Shown one piece after another: positions 8,892 through 17,094 of a stretch of 64,000 nt of DNA. The notes under the pieces are model-generated. The model worked only from the letters and a program-made list of their open reading frames with translations. It ran no database searches and was not told the DNA's origin. The translations under genes were made by a program, and so were the position numbers. The DNA comes from Paenibacillus sp. SY21-1 (GTDB taxonomy: Bacteria; Bacillota; Bacilli; Paenibacillales; Paenibacillaceae): positions 1 to 64,000 of the forward strand of contig NZ_STGF01000022.1 in assembly GCF_005222705.1 (NCBI RefSeq), in the 5' to 3' direction. The number at the start of each line of letters is the position of its first letter. The first letter of the stretch is position 1.

Positions 8892-8917
8892 TCGTTGTCT
8901 CCTTTTTGTAACATTTT

Positions 8918-8945
8918 TTGCACTTGCTTCGTTATATTCTATAGA
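8918..8945 (+). promoter_or_regulatory. Sigma-A-type promoter
   Basis: TTGCAC (8918-8923) and TATAGA (8940-8945) are separated by 16 bases and lie about 50 bases before the secreted-protein gene at 8994. Confidence 0.5.
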
Positions 8946-8993
8946 CATGACAAGCAGAGCTAATGGTTTCAAAAAAAGGAGTGTGGACGCCCA

Positions 8994-9506
8994 ATGAAAA
9001 AAATTTATGTGCTTGCAGCCGCAGCATTGCTGGCTTTAACCGTGTTTCGTTTCTCTCCCGATGCCAGTGAAGCATCAGCGCCGAACGAGTCTTCAAAGAC
9101 CGTCACAACGGCTTATGTCGACCATGTTGCCAAACAGAATAACAGCTATTCGCTTAGCATAGATCCCATACACTGGTATGAAGGCAAGGATGCCGTAGCT
9201 CCATTTCTTGAACGGGAAGGAGATAGCGGACTGGACGCTCCGCCAGACGATTATTACATCGTGAACGATGAAACCGACCTGACCGAGCTGCCTGTAGCGG
9301 CCGACGCAGAGGTGCTGATGCAAATTTACAACCGCACCGGCAACGTGCTCGAGGCGGACATCGTATGGAACGAGCCGATTTCGCTTGATCAATTTATTCA
9401 TTTACTCGAATCCAACGACGAATCGCTGGACATCAAGCAATTTCCGTACCATCTGACTATAGAGAATGGCCAAATTGTAAAAATCGTACAGCAATTTATT
9501 CCATAA
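8994..9506 (+). CDS. Secreted protein of unknown function
   Basis: The 170-aa product begins with a clear signal peptide (MKKIYVLAAAALLALTVF, then a cleavage region near DASEASA). The mature part is acidic and has no family motif that I recognise. It contains PIHWYEGKDAVAPFLERE and PPDDYYIVNDETDL, a pattern seen in small exported proteins that bind surface or wall components, but I cannot assign a function. A good ribosome-binding site (AAAGGAGTG) precedes the ATG. The gene has its own promoter-like sequence and a strong terminator directly after it, so it appears monocistronic. Confidence 0.75.
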   Translation: MKKIYVLAAAALLALTVFRFSPDASEASAPNESSKTVTTAYVDHVAKQNNSYSLSIDPIHWYEGKDAVAPFLEREGDSGLDAPPDDYYIVNDETDLTELPVAADAEVLMQIYNRTGNVLEADIVWNEPISLDQFIHLLESNDESLDIKQFPYHLTIENGQIVKIVQQFIP

Positions 9507-9516
9507 TGACGATTGC

Positions 9517-9542
9517 AAGCCGCGGCGACCGCGGCTTTTTTT
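9517..9542 (+). terminator. Rho-independent terminator
   Basis: A perfect 9-bp stem (AAGCCGCGG / CCGCGGCTT) with a 3-base loop runs directly into a T-run, 11 bases after the stop of the secreted-protein gene. Confidence 0.9.
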
Positions 9543-9633
9543 ATAGCAGCTGCAAAAGGAAATCTGCTTTGCGCGTCGAATTTATCATGTCAGGCAAGAC
9601 GGAGATTTTAACCTAACAGGAGAGTGAACTCAT

Positions 9634-10044
9634 TTGTTTCTACATTTTTTAGAGGATATCGAGCATAAGCGCTCCTTTCTCGAACTGGCGCATCTTGTAG
9701 CTGCCGCCGACGGGTTTGTGAATCGCAACGAACGCAATTATCTCCGTTCTTACATGGAAGAATTGGATTTGCCTCAGGGCGAAGCCCAGATTGAAGCGGG
9801 GAGAAAGCTGGAAGACATTGTTGGGCACTTGAAGGATGAACAGGTTAAAAATATATTTTTTGCGGAAATTTTGCTGCTGACGTTCGCGGACGGCGACTAT
9901 AACGATGACGAGCAGGTCATCGTTCAGGAAATGCGGCGACTGTTCGGATTGTCCGATGCGGCGTATGAAAAGTTCAAGGAATGGGCCATCAAAGTGGATC
10001 AGCTTAAGGTGGACGGCATGAAGCTGATCTTGTCGGCGCATTAA
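9634..10044 (+). CDS. TerB-like protein
   Basis: The 136-aa protein resembles the TerB (tellurite resistance B-like) helical domain: LAHLVAAADGFVNRNERNYL in the first third and LLTFADGDYNDDEQVIVQEM in the second. The paired acidic ADG.. segments are the hallmark metal-binding positions of that fold. The start is a TTG preceded by AACAGGAGAGTG. It is a single gene between two terminators. TerB domains often work with TerD-type proteins; a TerD-vWA protein is encoded about 10 kb away (19818-21122), but the two are not in one operon and the link is only suggestive. Confidence 0.75.
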   Translation: MFLHFLEDIEHKRSFLELAHLVAAADGFVNRNERNYLRSYMEELDLPQGEAQIEAGRKLEDIVGHLKDEQVKNIFFAEILLLTFADGDYNDDEQVIVQEMRRLFGLSDAAYEKFKEWAIKVDQLKVDGMKLILSAH

Positions 10045-10058
10045 TCGATTTGAATAAG

Positions 10059-10107
10059 GGATGTTGTACAGGCGTGCCCATTGCGCCTGGGCAGCATCCT
10101 TTATTTT
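10059..10107 (+). terminator. Rho-independent terminator
   Basis: An imperfect 16-bp stem (10059-10074 with 10084-10099, three internal mismatches) is followed by a T-rich run. It lies 14 bases after the TerB-like gene. Confidence 0.8.
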
Positions 10108-10212
10108 TTTCCAAAACAAGCTGCTGCCGTTATGAACCTAGATGGGGCCGAGCCTCGTCAGGAAGACATGGACAGATTCGGCCGGTGTTGTCGCCCACAG
10201 GGGTAAGGTCAT

Positions 10213-10257
10213 TTGACAACTATGCGTATTACATGCATAATACACTTAATGAGTGTA
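10213..10257 (+). promoter_or_regulatory. Promoter with overlapping operator for the GntR-ABC operon
   Basis: TTGACA (10213-10218) and CATAAT (10236-10241) are spaced by 17 bases. The inverted repeat TACACT-TAATG-AGTGTA (10241-10257) overlaps the last base of the -10 element and covers the expected start of transcription. The position suits autorepression by the YtrA-type GntR protein encoded immediately downstream. Confidence 0.7.
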
Positions 10258-10300
10258 TGAACTACTTAGTACACACGCTTGAAGAAATGTGAGGGATGGA

Positions 10301-10711
10301 ATGAGCACATTTGAAGGTTGGACGGAACTTGCATTCAACAGCAGAGATCCCGTATATTTGCAGGTTGTTCGGCATTTCAAGGAACGGATCGTAACCGGCA
10401 CCTTGAGCGCAGGCCAGGTTATTCCGTCAAGAAGAGAGCTGGGGGCATTGATCAAAATCAATCCGAACACCGCGCAAAAGGCGTACAAGGAGATGGAGGA
10501 GCAGAAATTGATTGTGACCGAGGGCAATTCGCCAAGCCGCATAACGAGCGATACGGATGTGCTGAACCAGATCAGGACGGAGCTGCTGAATGAGTCCGTA
10601 AGCGCGTTTATTCATTCTGTTAGCCGCATTAACGTTCCGCTCGAGGAGCTGCTGGAGCTGGTGAAAGCTATGTATGAGAGAGGAGCGGCCGAGCTTGATC
10701 GAAATCAATGA
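10301..10711 (+). CDS. GntR-family regulator, YtrA type
   Basis: The 136-aa protein has the GntR winged helix at residues about 10-75 (DPVYLQVVRHFKERIVTGTL, then PSRRELGALIKINPNTAQKAYKEME) and only a short helical tail, which is the YtrA subfamily layout. Such proteins usually repress a downstream ABC transporter operon. The ATG at 10301 follows GTGAGGGATGGA; a GTG 12 bases upstream is possible but less well placed. The gene overlaps the next ABC ATPase by 17 bases if the latter starts at TTG 10695. A palindrome in the promoter (10241-10257) is the likely operator. Confidence 0.88.
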   Translation: MSTFEGWTELAFNSRDPVYLQVVRHFKERIVTGTLSAGQVIPSRRELGALIKINPNTAQKAYKEMEEQKLIVTEGNSPSRITSDTDVLNQIRTELLNESVSAFIHSVSRINVPLEELLELVKAMYERGAAELDRNQ

Positions 10712-11390
10712 CATGCGCAAGCGCTACCACCGCCGAGCGGTGCTGAACGGCGTAAGCTTTACGGCGGAAAAAGGGGAAATCACTTGTCTCATCGGAGTGA
10801 ACGGAGCGGGGAAATCGACGGTACTGAAAGCGATTATGGGGTTAACGCCGCTATCGGGAGGCTCAGTCCGCATAGATGGGCTTGGCCCGTGCCCGGGTCC
10901 GGGTCTGTATGAGCGAATTTCCTTTGTATCCGATCGTCTGACCATGCCTGCCGGCATGAGATTGAAGGAAGCTCTGCGGTTTATGGAAGATTTCTACGAG
11001 AGCTGGAACGGACAACGCGCTGCAGAGCTGATGACATTTCTGAGCTTGAATGACCGCGACAAAATCGGTTCGCTCTCCAAGGGAAACGCGGCCAAATTCA
11101 ATTTGCTGCTCGGACTTGCGCAGGATACGGACTATATTTTGCTCGACGAGCCCTTCTCGGGTATCGATCTGTTCACGCGCGAGACGATTGGGGAGTTGTT
11201 CACTAGCGAGTGGATGATGGATCGGGGCGTGCTGCTCACGACACATGAGATCAGGGAATTCGAGCATTTGATCGATAAGGCGGTGCTGCTGCAGGACGGC
11301 AGGGTCAGCCGCTCCTTTTATTGCGAGGATATGCGCAGGGAGGAAGGCAAATCCGTCGTAGACGTCATGAGGGAGGTGTACGGGGCATGA
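10695..11390 (+). CDS. ABC transporter ATP-binding protein
   Basis: The 231-aa ATPase subunit has Walker A (GVNGAGKST), a weak signature (GSLSKGNAAKFNLLLGLA in place of LSGGQ) and Walker B (DYILLDEPFSGID). The SKGN signature is usual for YtrB/BcrA-like exporter ATPases. I prefer a TTG start at 10695, placed after GAGAGGAGCGG and giving the family-like N terminus (L)IEINDMRKRYHRRAV; an ATG at 10674 is possible. The gene overlaps both neighbours and is followed by an ATGA-coupled membrane subunit. It probably powers export of, or defence against, an envelope-active compound, as known for YtrA-controlled systems; the substrate is not visible. Confidence 0.88.
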   Translation: MIEINDMRKRYHRRAVLNGVSFTAEKGEITCLIGVNGAGKSTVLKAIMGLTPLSGGSVRIDGLGPCPGPGLYERISFVSDRLTMPAGMRLKEALRFMEDFYESWNGQRAAELMTFLSLNDRDKIGSLSKGNAAKFNLLLGLAQDTDYILLDEPFSGIDLFTRETIGELFTSEWMMDRGVLLTTHEIREFEHLIDKAVLLQDGRVSRSFYCEDMRREEGKSVVDVMREVYGA

Positions 11391-12202
11391 ATCGCCTTTT
11401 GAAGCTTGTTGCGATGGAGGTCCATCGTTTGCGCCTGATATTCGCCGGGATGATCGGCATGACGGCGCTTGTGCAAATCGTTGCCTTGGTGTGGGCGATT
11501 TACGACGAAATGAGGATGTGGGAAACATACAAGTCGACGCATCCCGAACTTGCGTTGCAGCCGCTTTCCATGCAAGAGATGATTCACCACATTTCGAGTG
11601 TGGTGACCTTCACAATATGGCTAAGCGCATTTGTAATGGGGGCCTGCGTTTTCGCCATATGGTACAGGGACTGGATGGGGCGTAGCTCGTTTATGCACAG
11701 GCTTCTGATGCTGCCCACGAACAGGCGTCATTTATATGTGGCTAAAGTGGTGGCAATCATGCTGTTGACGCTTGCTTATGCGTCGTTTCAATTTATGCTG
11801 CTTTATGTCCATGAGGGTATTGCGCGGTTGATCGTACCCTCTGATCGCTGGGAGCTGTCGTTGGTTATGGATGCCGCGCGGACTGTAGAAGAGCTTTCCA
11901 TTATGCTGCCCCCGAACGGCTGGCAATGGGCCATTCACTACGCTTTAGCACTCATCGCGGTGTGCGTCGTGTTCACCGGCATCCTGCTCGAGAGATGCTT
12001 TGGACGTCTCGGCATCGTGTACGGCTTGCTGTATGTGGCCAGCTGCGCAGCCCTCGTTGCCCTGCCCGTCGCTTTTCAGTATGAAATCACGTTCCTCTAC
12101 CCGGGTGAAATCCAGCTGCTGACAGCAGCGCTCTGCCTGGCAGTGCTCGGCGTGTCCTTATGGCTTGGATTAAGGCTTGTTGCGAAAAAGATTACGGTCT
12201 AA
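11387..12202 (+). CDS. ABC transporter membrane subunit
   Basis: The 271-aa protein has about six hydrophobic segments, including LIFAGMIGMTALVQIVALVW near the N terminus, a pair near residues 75-125, and three in the C-terminal third. It starts with an ATGA overlap on the ATPase gene, so the two are translationally coupled and likely form one exporter. No conserved catalytic motif is expected in this subunit. The following gene begins 13 bases after the stop with its own AAGGAG ribosome-binding site. Confidence 0.82.
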   Translation: MNRLLKLVAMEVHRLRLIFAGMIGMTALVQIVALVWAIYDEMRMWETYKSTHPELALQPLSMQEMIHHISSVVTFTIWLSAFVMGACVFAIWYRDWMGRSSFMHRLLMLPTNRRHLYVAKVVAIMLLTLAYASFQFMLLYVHEGIARLIVPSDRWELSLVMDAARTVEELSIMLPPNGWQWAIHYALALIAVCVVFTGILLERCFGRLGIVYGLLYVASCAALVALPVAFQYEITFLYPGEIQLLTAALCLAVLGVSLWLGLRLVAKKITV

Positions 12203-12215
12203 GGAGAATGCAAGA

Positions 12216-13457
12216 ATGAAACGATATTGGCTACCCGTCTCGCTCGCGCTGCTTGCGATTAGCGCGCCTTTCGTTTATTACGGTTTGGGAGTGGGCAATC
12301 AGCTGCCCGAATTCAAGCTGGAAACCCGTTCAGGCGACGCGTCGGAGGCAAGCGGACTGACGATTTCCGCCGCCCTTAACAACCACTGGCATTATAATTC
12401 ATTGATAACGGTCGGCGGTACCGAATATCCATTTGAGAAGCAAACGAAATTGAGCGATCTTTACGGCGCTTATTACTACATGCTGCAAAATGGGGATACA
12501 AGAAGACTTATGCAGGAGCATCGTTCCTTTATACGAGGCAAAAACAAGCCTGGCGGTTTTTTTCAAAATGACGACTTGCTGATTTACGCCGATGTCGCGC
12601 CATATGAAAGCAAGGCCGAGTTTCATGCAAAAGCTTCCTTTCAAATCGACTATCTGGATAAACGGACAGGGGAAAAAGAAGCGTTCAACCTCATATCCGA
12701 CACCGCTTCGTCGTATCACAGCATCTATATAGAAGATGTGCAATGGATAGAGGGCGCGCTCTATATGTTCGCGTCGCTTTGGGATTACGGATTTACTACA
12801 AAAGAAGTCTATAGGCTGGACCTGGCGACCAAGGAGCTGACATTGCAGCGCAAGCTGGCGAACCCGGAGATGATCGAATCGGATAAAAGGATCGAGATGA
12901 TCGCAAGGTCGGCGGATACGGTAAGCGAAGCCAGTCCGTTTCTCCTTCTAACCATGTATGAAGAGCAGGCGGGCAGAACAGAAGAAATAGATCCTTCCGG
13001 AACAGCAAGCGATACGAGGCAAAGCTACTATTATGCCTATCAGACCGACGAGCTGATCAGGCTCCCCGCGGAAATGGAGGAGCGGATGGAGCAAAGCGGC
13101 GGCCTATCCAGCCTGCAGGGCGACGAGTATTACAGCGTAAAGTTCGGCAGCACAGGGCTTCAGCTATCCCGTTACCGTATGGGGGAGCCAAGCGCAGACA
13201 TCGACTATGCGACGCTGTCCGCCAGCGAGCTTGGCGCTGAGCTCATTCAGAACGTAAAAATAATGAATGACCGCGTATATGTGCTGTTTGTCAAGAATGG
13301 CGCCCATAGCATAGCCGTATGCAGGCTGGATACGCTTGAGCGCCTTTATGAGGGAGAAGTGACGCAGACAGGCAAACATGCGATGTCGCCGCAGAAGCTT
13401 CAGGAGCATTTCAAGCTCATCGATGTGTTTCAAGAACGCAGCGTTTGGCCGGGATGA
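12216..13457 (+). CDS. Membrane-anchored extracytoplasmic protein, unknown
   Basis: The 413-aa product starts with a single hydrophobic segment (YWLPVSLALLAISAPFVYYGL) that should anchor it in the membrane or act as a signal peptide; no lipobox Cys follows. The rest is soluble-looking and probably faces outward. I do not recognise the family. The ATG at 12216 follows AAGGAGAATGCAAG. It is the fourth gene of the GntR-ABC operon and may be an accessory or sensor protein for the exporter, an inference from position only. Its stop overlaps the next small gene as ATGA. Confidence 0.75.
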   Translation: MKRYWLPVSLALLAISAPFVYYGLGVGNQLPEFKLETRSGDASEASGLTISAALNNHWHYNSLITVGGTEYPFEKQTKLSDLYGAYYYMLQNGDTRRLMQEHRSFIRGKNKPGGFFQNDDLLIYADVAPYESKAEFHAKASFQIDYLDKRTGEKEAFNLISDTASSYHSIYIEDVQWIEGALYMFASLWDYGFTTKEVYRLDLATKELTLQRKLANPEMIESDKRIEMIARSADTVSEASPFLLLTMYEEQAGRTEEIDPSGTASDTRQSYYYAYQTDELIRLPAEMEERMEQSGGLSSLQGDEYYSVKFGSTGLQLSRYRMGEPSADIDYATLSASELGAELIQNVKIMNDRVYVLFVKNGAHSIAVCRLDTLERLYEGEVTQTGKHAMSPQKLQEHFKLIDVFQERSVWPG

Positions 13458-13693
13458 TGAGCGCGAGCGCCAATACAACGTTTAGGCAAAAGGTAATCCG
13501 GCTAAGATCGCTTGAGCATTATGCGTATCAGATTGCTTATTTTGTGCTGCAAAGCGACAAACCGGCGGAGCGGGCGGTCCAAAAGGCGCTGCTGGAAATA
13601 AGCAAGCGGGAGAACCTGCTGCATGGCAAGACGGAGGAACTGCTGGAAATGGTCAAAAAGGAAGTCATACGCGCGGCATTATGTCCAGCCTGA
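13454..13693 (+). CDS. Small protein with sigma-70 region 2-like helix
   Basis: The 79-aa protein begins at an ATG overlapping the stop of the preceding gene. Its central stretch LEHYAYQIAYFVLQSDKPAERAVQKALLEI resembles in pattern the first helices of ECF-type sigma-70 region 2, where the protein would normally continue into the -10 recognition helix and region 4. Those parts are missing here. It may be a remnant, an independent small regulator, or only a coincidental helical match. It is the last gene of the GntR-ABC operon, and the terminator stem begins within its final codons. Confidence 0.6.
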   Translation: MMSASANTTFRQKVIRLRSLEHYAYQIAYFVLQSDKPAERAVQKALLEISKRENLLHGKTEELLEMVKKEVIRAALCPA

Positions 13694-13713
13694 GCCCATC
13701 AGGCTGTTTTTTA
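13686..13713 (+). terminator. Rho-independent terminator
   Basis: A perfect 8-bp stem (CAGCCTGA / TCAGGCTG) with a 5-base loop is followed by six T. It contains the stop codon of the small gene and ends the GntR-ABC operon. Confidence 0.9.
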
Positions 13714-13818
13714 TTGAACATGTGTAAAAAGGGTAGGCAGCACAGGAACATTGTGATAGAATAAACGAGAACATTTGTTCTGTTTGGTAATAGATGATAG
13801 AAACGAGGTACGGAACCC

Positions 13819-14610
13819 ATGAACAACCGTTATCCCGAAATCGATGAAGTCATTGCCTATATACATAACAACATCTATGATCCGTTGCCGCTTGCCAGGC
13901 TTGCTGAATATGCCGCTTACAGCCCTTATCATTTTTCACGTATTTTCAAAGAGCGGATGGGGCTTTCGCCGCAATATTTCATATCCGCGCTAAGGCTGCA
14001 GAAGGCAAAGGATTTGCTGCTAAATACGCAGATGAGCATCCGCGATATCGGGCTGGAAATCGGACAGCAGAGTTTGGGCACCTTTACGACACGCTTCACC
14101 GCCCGCGTTGGCGTTACGCCGTCTCATTTTCGCAATTCGGCGCACAGCACGGACCACTTGCTTCAAGCGCTGCAGAGGCTTCAGGACTGGAAGGAAAACA
14201 TGCCTCGCCATCCTTACCATTGCCTGGAAGGCACGATAGCGTCGGACCAGCCGTTTGACGGGTTTATTCTCATCGGTTTGTTCGCCAGACCGCTGCCCGA
14301 AGGTTTGCCGTTATACGGTACGCTGGTGCCGGGACTTGGCAAGTTTCGCCTCTCCGGGATCAAGCCCGGAGTCTATTATTTAATGGCGACCTCCGTCTCC
14401 TGGGAAACGGGGTCGAAGGACATGCTGCTTCCTCATGCAACGCTGCGTACGCGCACACATATGCCGGTTGTCGTACAGCCGCACACCGCCATTTCTTATC
14501 AGGAGGTTATGCTTTACCCGCCAAAGGCTGACGATCCTCCCATTCTCATTTCATTGCCTGTGCTTATGAATCAGTTTATGAATCGCATCCACCAGGCCAG
14601 CCGCATGTAG
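13819..14610 (+). CDS. AraC-family transcriptional regulator
   Basis: The 263-aa protein has the AraC double helix-turn-helix at its N terminus (residues about 8-108): LARLAEYAAYSPYHFSRIFKER in the first and IRDIGLEIGQQSLGTFTTRF, then VGVTPSHFR, in the second. The C-terminal 150 residues form a separate domain that I do not recognise and that may bind an effector. AraC proteins with an N-terminal DNA-binding domain and a C-terminal ligand domain exist (Rob/GyrI-like), but I see no clear GyrI match. It is a single gene; its target is not evident. Confidence 0.85.
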   Translation: MNNRYPEIDEVIAYIHNNIYDPLPLARLAEYAAYSPYHFSRIFKERMGLSPQYFISALRLQKAKDLLLNTQMSIRDIGLEIGQQSLGTFTTRFTARVGVTPSHFRNSAHSTDHLLQALQRLQDWKENMPRHPYHCLEGTIASDQPFDGFILIGLFARPLPEGLPLYGTLVPGLGKFRLSGIKPGVYYLMATSVSWETGSKDMLLPHATLRTRTHMPVVVQPHTAISYQEVMLYPPKADDPPILISLPVLMNQFMNRIHQASRM

Positions 14611-14627
14611 CCGGCTCAAATCCCGCA

Positions 14628-14656
14628 TTGAGTTGTTTTCCCTGAGCGATTATAAT
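14628..14656 (+). promoter_or_regulatory. Sigma-A-type promoter of the ABC-F gene
   Basis: TTGAGT (14628-14633) and TATAAT (14651-14656) are spaced by exactly 17 bases, 35 bases before the ATG at 14691. The leader is short and no attenuator hairpin is seen in it. Confidence 0.7.
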
Positions 14657-14690
14657 AGTACGAGAATCTTTAAGGGAAAAGGTGTAAGCG

Positions 14691-16247
14691 ATGAGCATAT
14701 TGAACGTTGAACGTCTGAGCCACGGCTTTGGTGACCGTGCAATTTTTAACGATGTATCCTTCCGCTTGCTTAAGGGCGAGCATATTGGCTTAATCGGAGC
14801 CAACGGCGAAGGCAAATCTACTTTTATGAACATTATTACGGGCAAGCTCCAGCCCGACGACGGCAAGGTAGAGTGGTCCAAACGCATGCGTGTCGGTTAT
14901 TTGGATCAGCATGCGGTTTTGAGCAAAGGCTTAACGATGCGCGATGTACTGAAAGGGGCATTTCAGTACCTGTTCGATATGGAGCAGGAAATGAACGATA
15001 TGTACGGCCGAATGGGCGATGTGACGCCGGAGGAGCTTGAGCAAATGCTCGAGGATGTCGGTACCATTCAGGATACGCTTACGAATCAAGATTTCTATTT
15101 GATAGACGCGAAGATCGACGAGACCGCACGCGGGCTAGGCTTAACCGATATTGGCCTCGACAAGGATGTTCATGATTTGAGCGGCGGACAGCGTACCAAG
15201 GTGCTGCTTGCGAAGCTCTTGCTTGAGAAGCCTGATATTCTGCTCCTGGACGAGCCGACCAACTACTTGGATGAACAGCATATTGAATGGCTTAAGCGTT
15301 ACCTTCAGGAATACGAGAATGCCTTTATTCTAATTTCACATGATATTCCGTTTCTGAACAGCGTCATTAATCTCATCTACCATATGGAGAATCAGGAATT
15401 GACGCGTTATGTCGGCGATTACGAGCACTTCCAGCAGGTTTATGAAATGAAGAAGCAGCAGCTGGAATCGGCATTCAAAAGGCAGCAGCAGGAAATTGCC
15501 GATTTGAAGGACTTTGTTGCGCGCAACAAAGCGAGCGTTGCCACACGTAACATGGCCATGTCGCGCCAGAAGAAGCTAGATAAGATGGAGATTATTGAAA
15601 TTGCGAAGGAAAGGCCAAAGCCGCAATTTCTTTTCAAGGATGCGCGTACATCCGGCAAGCTGATTTTTGAAACGCAGCAGCTGGTAATCGGCTACGACTC
15701 GCCGTTGTCAAGACCGCTGGATTTGAGAATGGAACGCGGGCAGAAGATCGCATTGGTCGGTGCGAACGGTATCGGCAAAACGACACTGCTTCGCAGCATA
15801 TTGGGTGAAATTCAAGCGTTGTCCGGCTCCGTTCAACGCGGCGAGCATTTGCATATCGGTTACTTCCAGCAGGAAATGAAGGAGACGAACTACAATACCT
15901 GTATCGAAGAGGTGTGGAAGGAGTTTCCATCGTTCACGCAGTTTGAAGTTCGTGCCGCCCTGGCCAAATGCGGACTTACAACCAAGCATATCGAGAGCAA
16001 AATCGCAGTGCTGAGCGGCGGCGAGAAAGCCAAGGTTCGTTTGTGCAAGCTGATTAACAGCGAGACGAACCTGCTTGTACTCGATGAGCCGACGAACCAT
16101 TTGGACGTGGATGCCAAGGATGAGCTGCAGCGTGCCTTGAAAGCATACAAAGGAAGCATTCTGCTCATTTCCCATGAGCCTGAATTTTACCGGGATATCG
16201 TGACAGAGACGTGGAACTGCGAATCCTGGACGACTAAAGTATTTTAA
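14691..16247 (+). CDS. ABC-F family ATPase
   Basis: The 518-aa protein has two ABC domains in one chain and no membrane segments, the ABC-F layout. First domain: Walker A GANGEGKST, signature LSGGQRTKV, Walker B LLLDEPTNYLD. A charged linker of about 80 residues (QQQEIADLKDFVARNKASVA) follows. Second domain: Walker A GANGIGKTT, signature LSGGEKAKV, Walker B LVLDEPTNHLD. ABC-F proteins act on the ribosome E site, either in translation regulation or antibiotic protection. The sequence looks like the B. subtilis YfmM-type group (same length), whose role is poorly defined. Absence of a leader attenuator argues mildly against an inducible antibiotic-resistance role. Confidence 0.9.
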   Translation: MSILNVERLSHGFGDRAIFNDVSFRLLKGEHIGLIGANGEGKSTFMNIITGKLQPDDGKVEWSKRMRVGYLDQHAVLSKGLTMRDVLKGAFQYLFDMEQEMNDMYGRMGDVTPEELEQMLEDVGTIQDTLTNQDFYLIDAKIDETARGLGLTDIGLDKDVHDLSGGQRTKVLLAKLLLEKPDILLLDEPTNYLDEQHIEWLKRYLQEYENAFILISHDIPFLNSVINLIYHMENQELTRYVGDYEHFQQVYEMKKQQLESAFKRQQQEIADLKDFVARNKASVATRNMAMSRQKKLDKMEIIEIAKERPKPQFLFKDARTSGKLIFETQQLVIGYDSPLSRPLDLRMERGQKIALVGANGIGKTTLLRSILGEIQALSGSVQRGEHLHIGYFQQEMKETNYNTCIEEVWKEFPSFTQFEVRAALAKCGLTTKHIESKIAVLSGGEKAKVRLCKLINSETNLLVLDEPTNHLDVDAKDELQRALKAYKGSILLISHEPEFYRDIVTETWNCESWTTKVF

Positions 16248-16251
16248 AACG

Positions 16252-16280
16252 GGTTGCCGCTTCGTGCGGCAACCTTCTTT
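16252..16280 (+). terminator. Rho-independent terminator
   Basis: A perfect 9-bp stem (GGTTGCCGC / GCGGCAACC) with loop TTCGT is followed by TTCTTTGTT, just after the ABC-F stop. Confidence 0.85.
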
Positions 16281-16308
16281 GTTAGGATTATCCATAAAGC
16301 ATCCGAAC

Positions 16309-16845
16309 TCAAGCATGAGCGAGAAATGCCTGTAGAGGTCGTTCATCCCAGATTTGGGCTTCAATGTAACGCTCGGGGCCTAGATCTCCCCTGGAGTTCC
16401 AGAGCTGAGGGAGCCCGTACCGTTTAACGATTTCTTGTATCTCAAGCAGCGTATAAACCTGATTGCGATAAGGCTTGCCGTCCTGATATCTCATCGTTGG
16501 AAACAGATCGCCGTAGGTAAAGCTAACCGTTTCAGGATGAAAGCGATCGAGCGGGATGCTCAGCTCTTGCCCCTCCCTGTACCATTCGAGCAGCCAGGGA
16601 CAAGCTCCAAACGTCATATAATGGGGCCGTTGTCTTATAGGTTTTCCCCCTTTTGCCGCAAAGATGGCACGCGCCTTGTCTTCAAGTTCAAAGCGGATCG
16701 TTACGTAATCGTCTGATCTCTTGCCGGCTAAACCTTTGTTCTGTTGCTTTAATGCTTTCTGCAAGCTAATGGCTTCTGTGAGTGATAGATCCGATAAATT
16801 ACGAAAGGGCCCTGCCGCCCTGTCAAAGTAATGAAACAACTCCAT
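16309..16845 (-). CDS. Conserved-looking protein of unknown function
   Basis: The 178-aa product has no signal peptide or membrane segment and should be cytoplasmic. It starts MELFHYFDRAAGPFRNLSDL, is rich in aromatic residues (HYMTFGACPWLLEWYREG) and has the compact look of a folded single-domain enzyme or binding protein, but I do not recognise the family. An AGGAGGAGATTC-type ribosome-binding site lies just upstream on the minus strand. It converges with the ABC-F gene and has no operon partners. Confidence 0.7.
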   Translation of the reverse strand: MELFHYFDRAAGPFRNLSDLSLTEAISLQKALKQQNKGLAGKRSDDYVTIRFELEDKARAIFAAKGGKPIRQRPHYMTFGACPWLLEWYREGQELSIPLDRFHPETVSFTYGDLFPTMRYQDGKPYRNQVYTLLEIQEIVKRYGLPQLWNSRGDLGPERYIEAQIWDERPLQAFLAHA

Positions 16846-17094
16846 CAGCTCGAATCTCCTCCTGTAGCTAACATTTCCTATTTATGCCGGGCTTGTTTTC
16901 AAACACATCCGTGGACATAACCGACTAATCGACGACTATACCTTTCGACACGCCAGCAAGTCAATCCTCTTTAACACTGCTGCGAATTCATTTGGGAAGT
17001 AGCCTAAACGGGCAAATATCCGTTATAATGGACGGTAGGACAGACAGATGGCTATTGCGCCGTCTAGGAATATCACTTGGAAAGTGGGAAGAGC

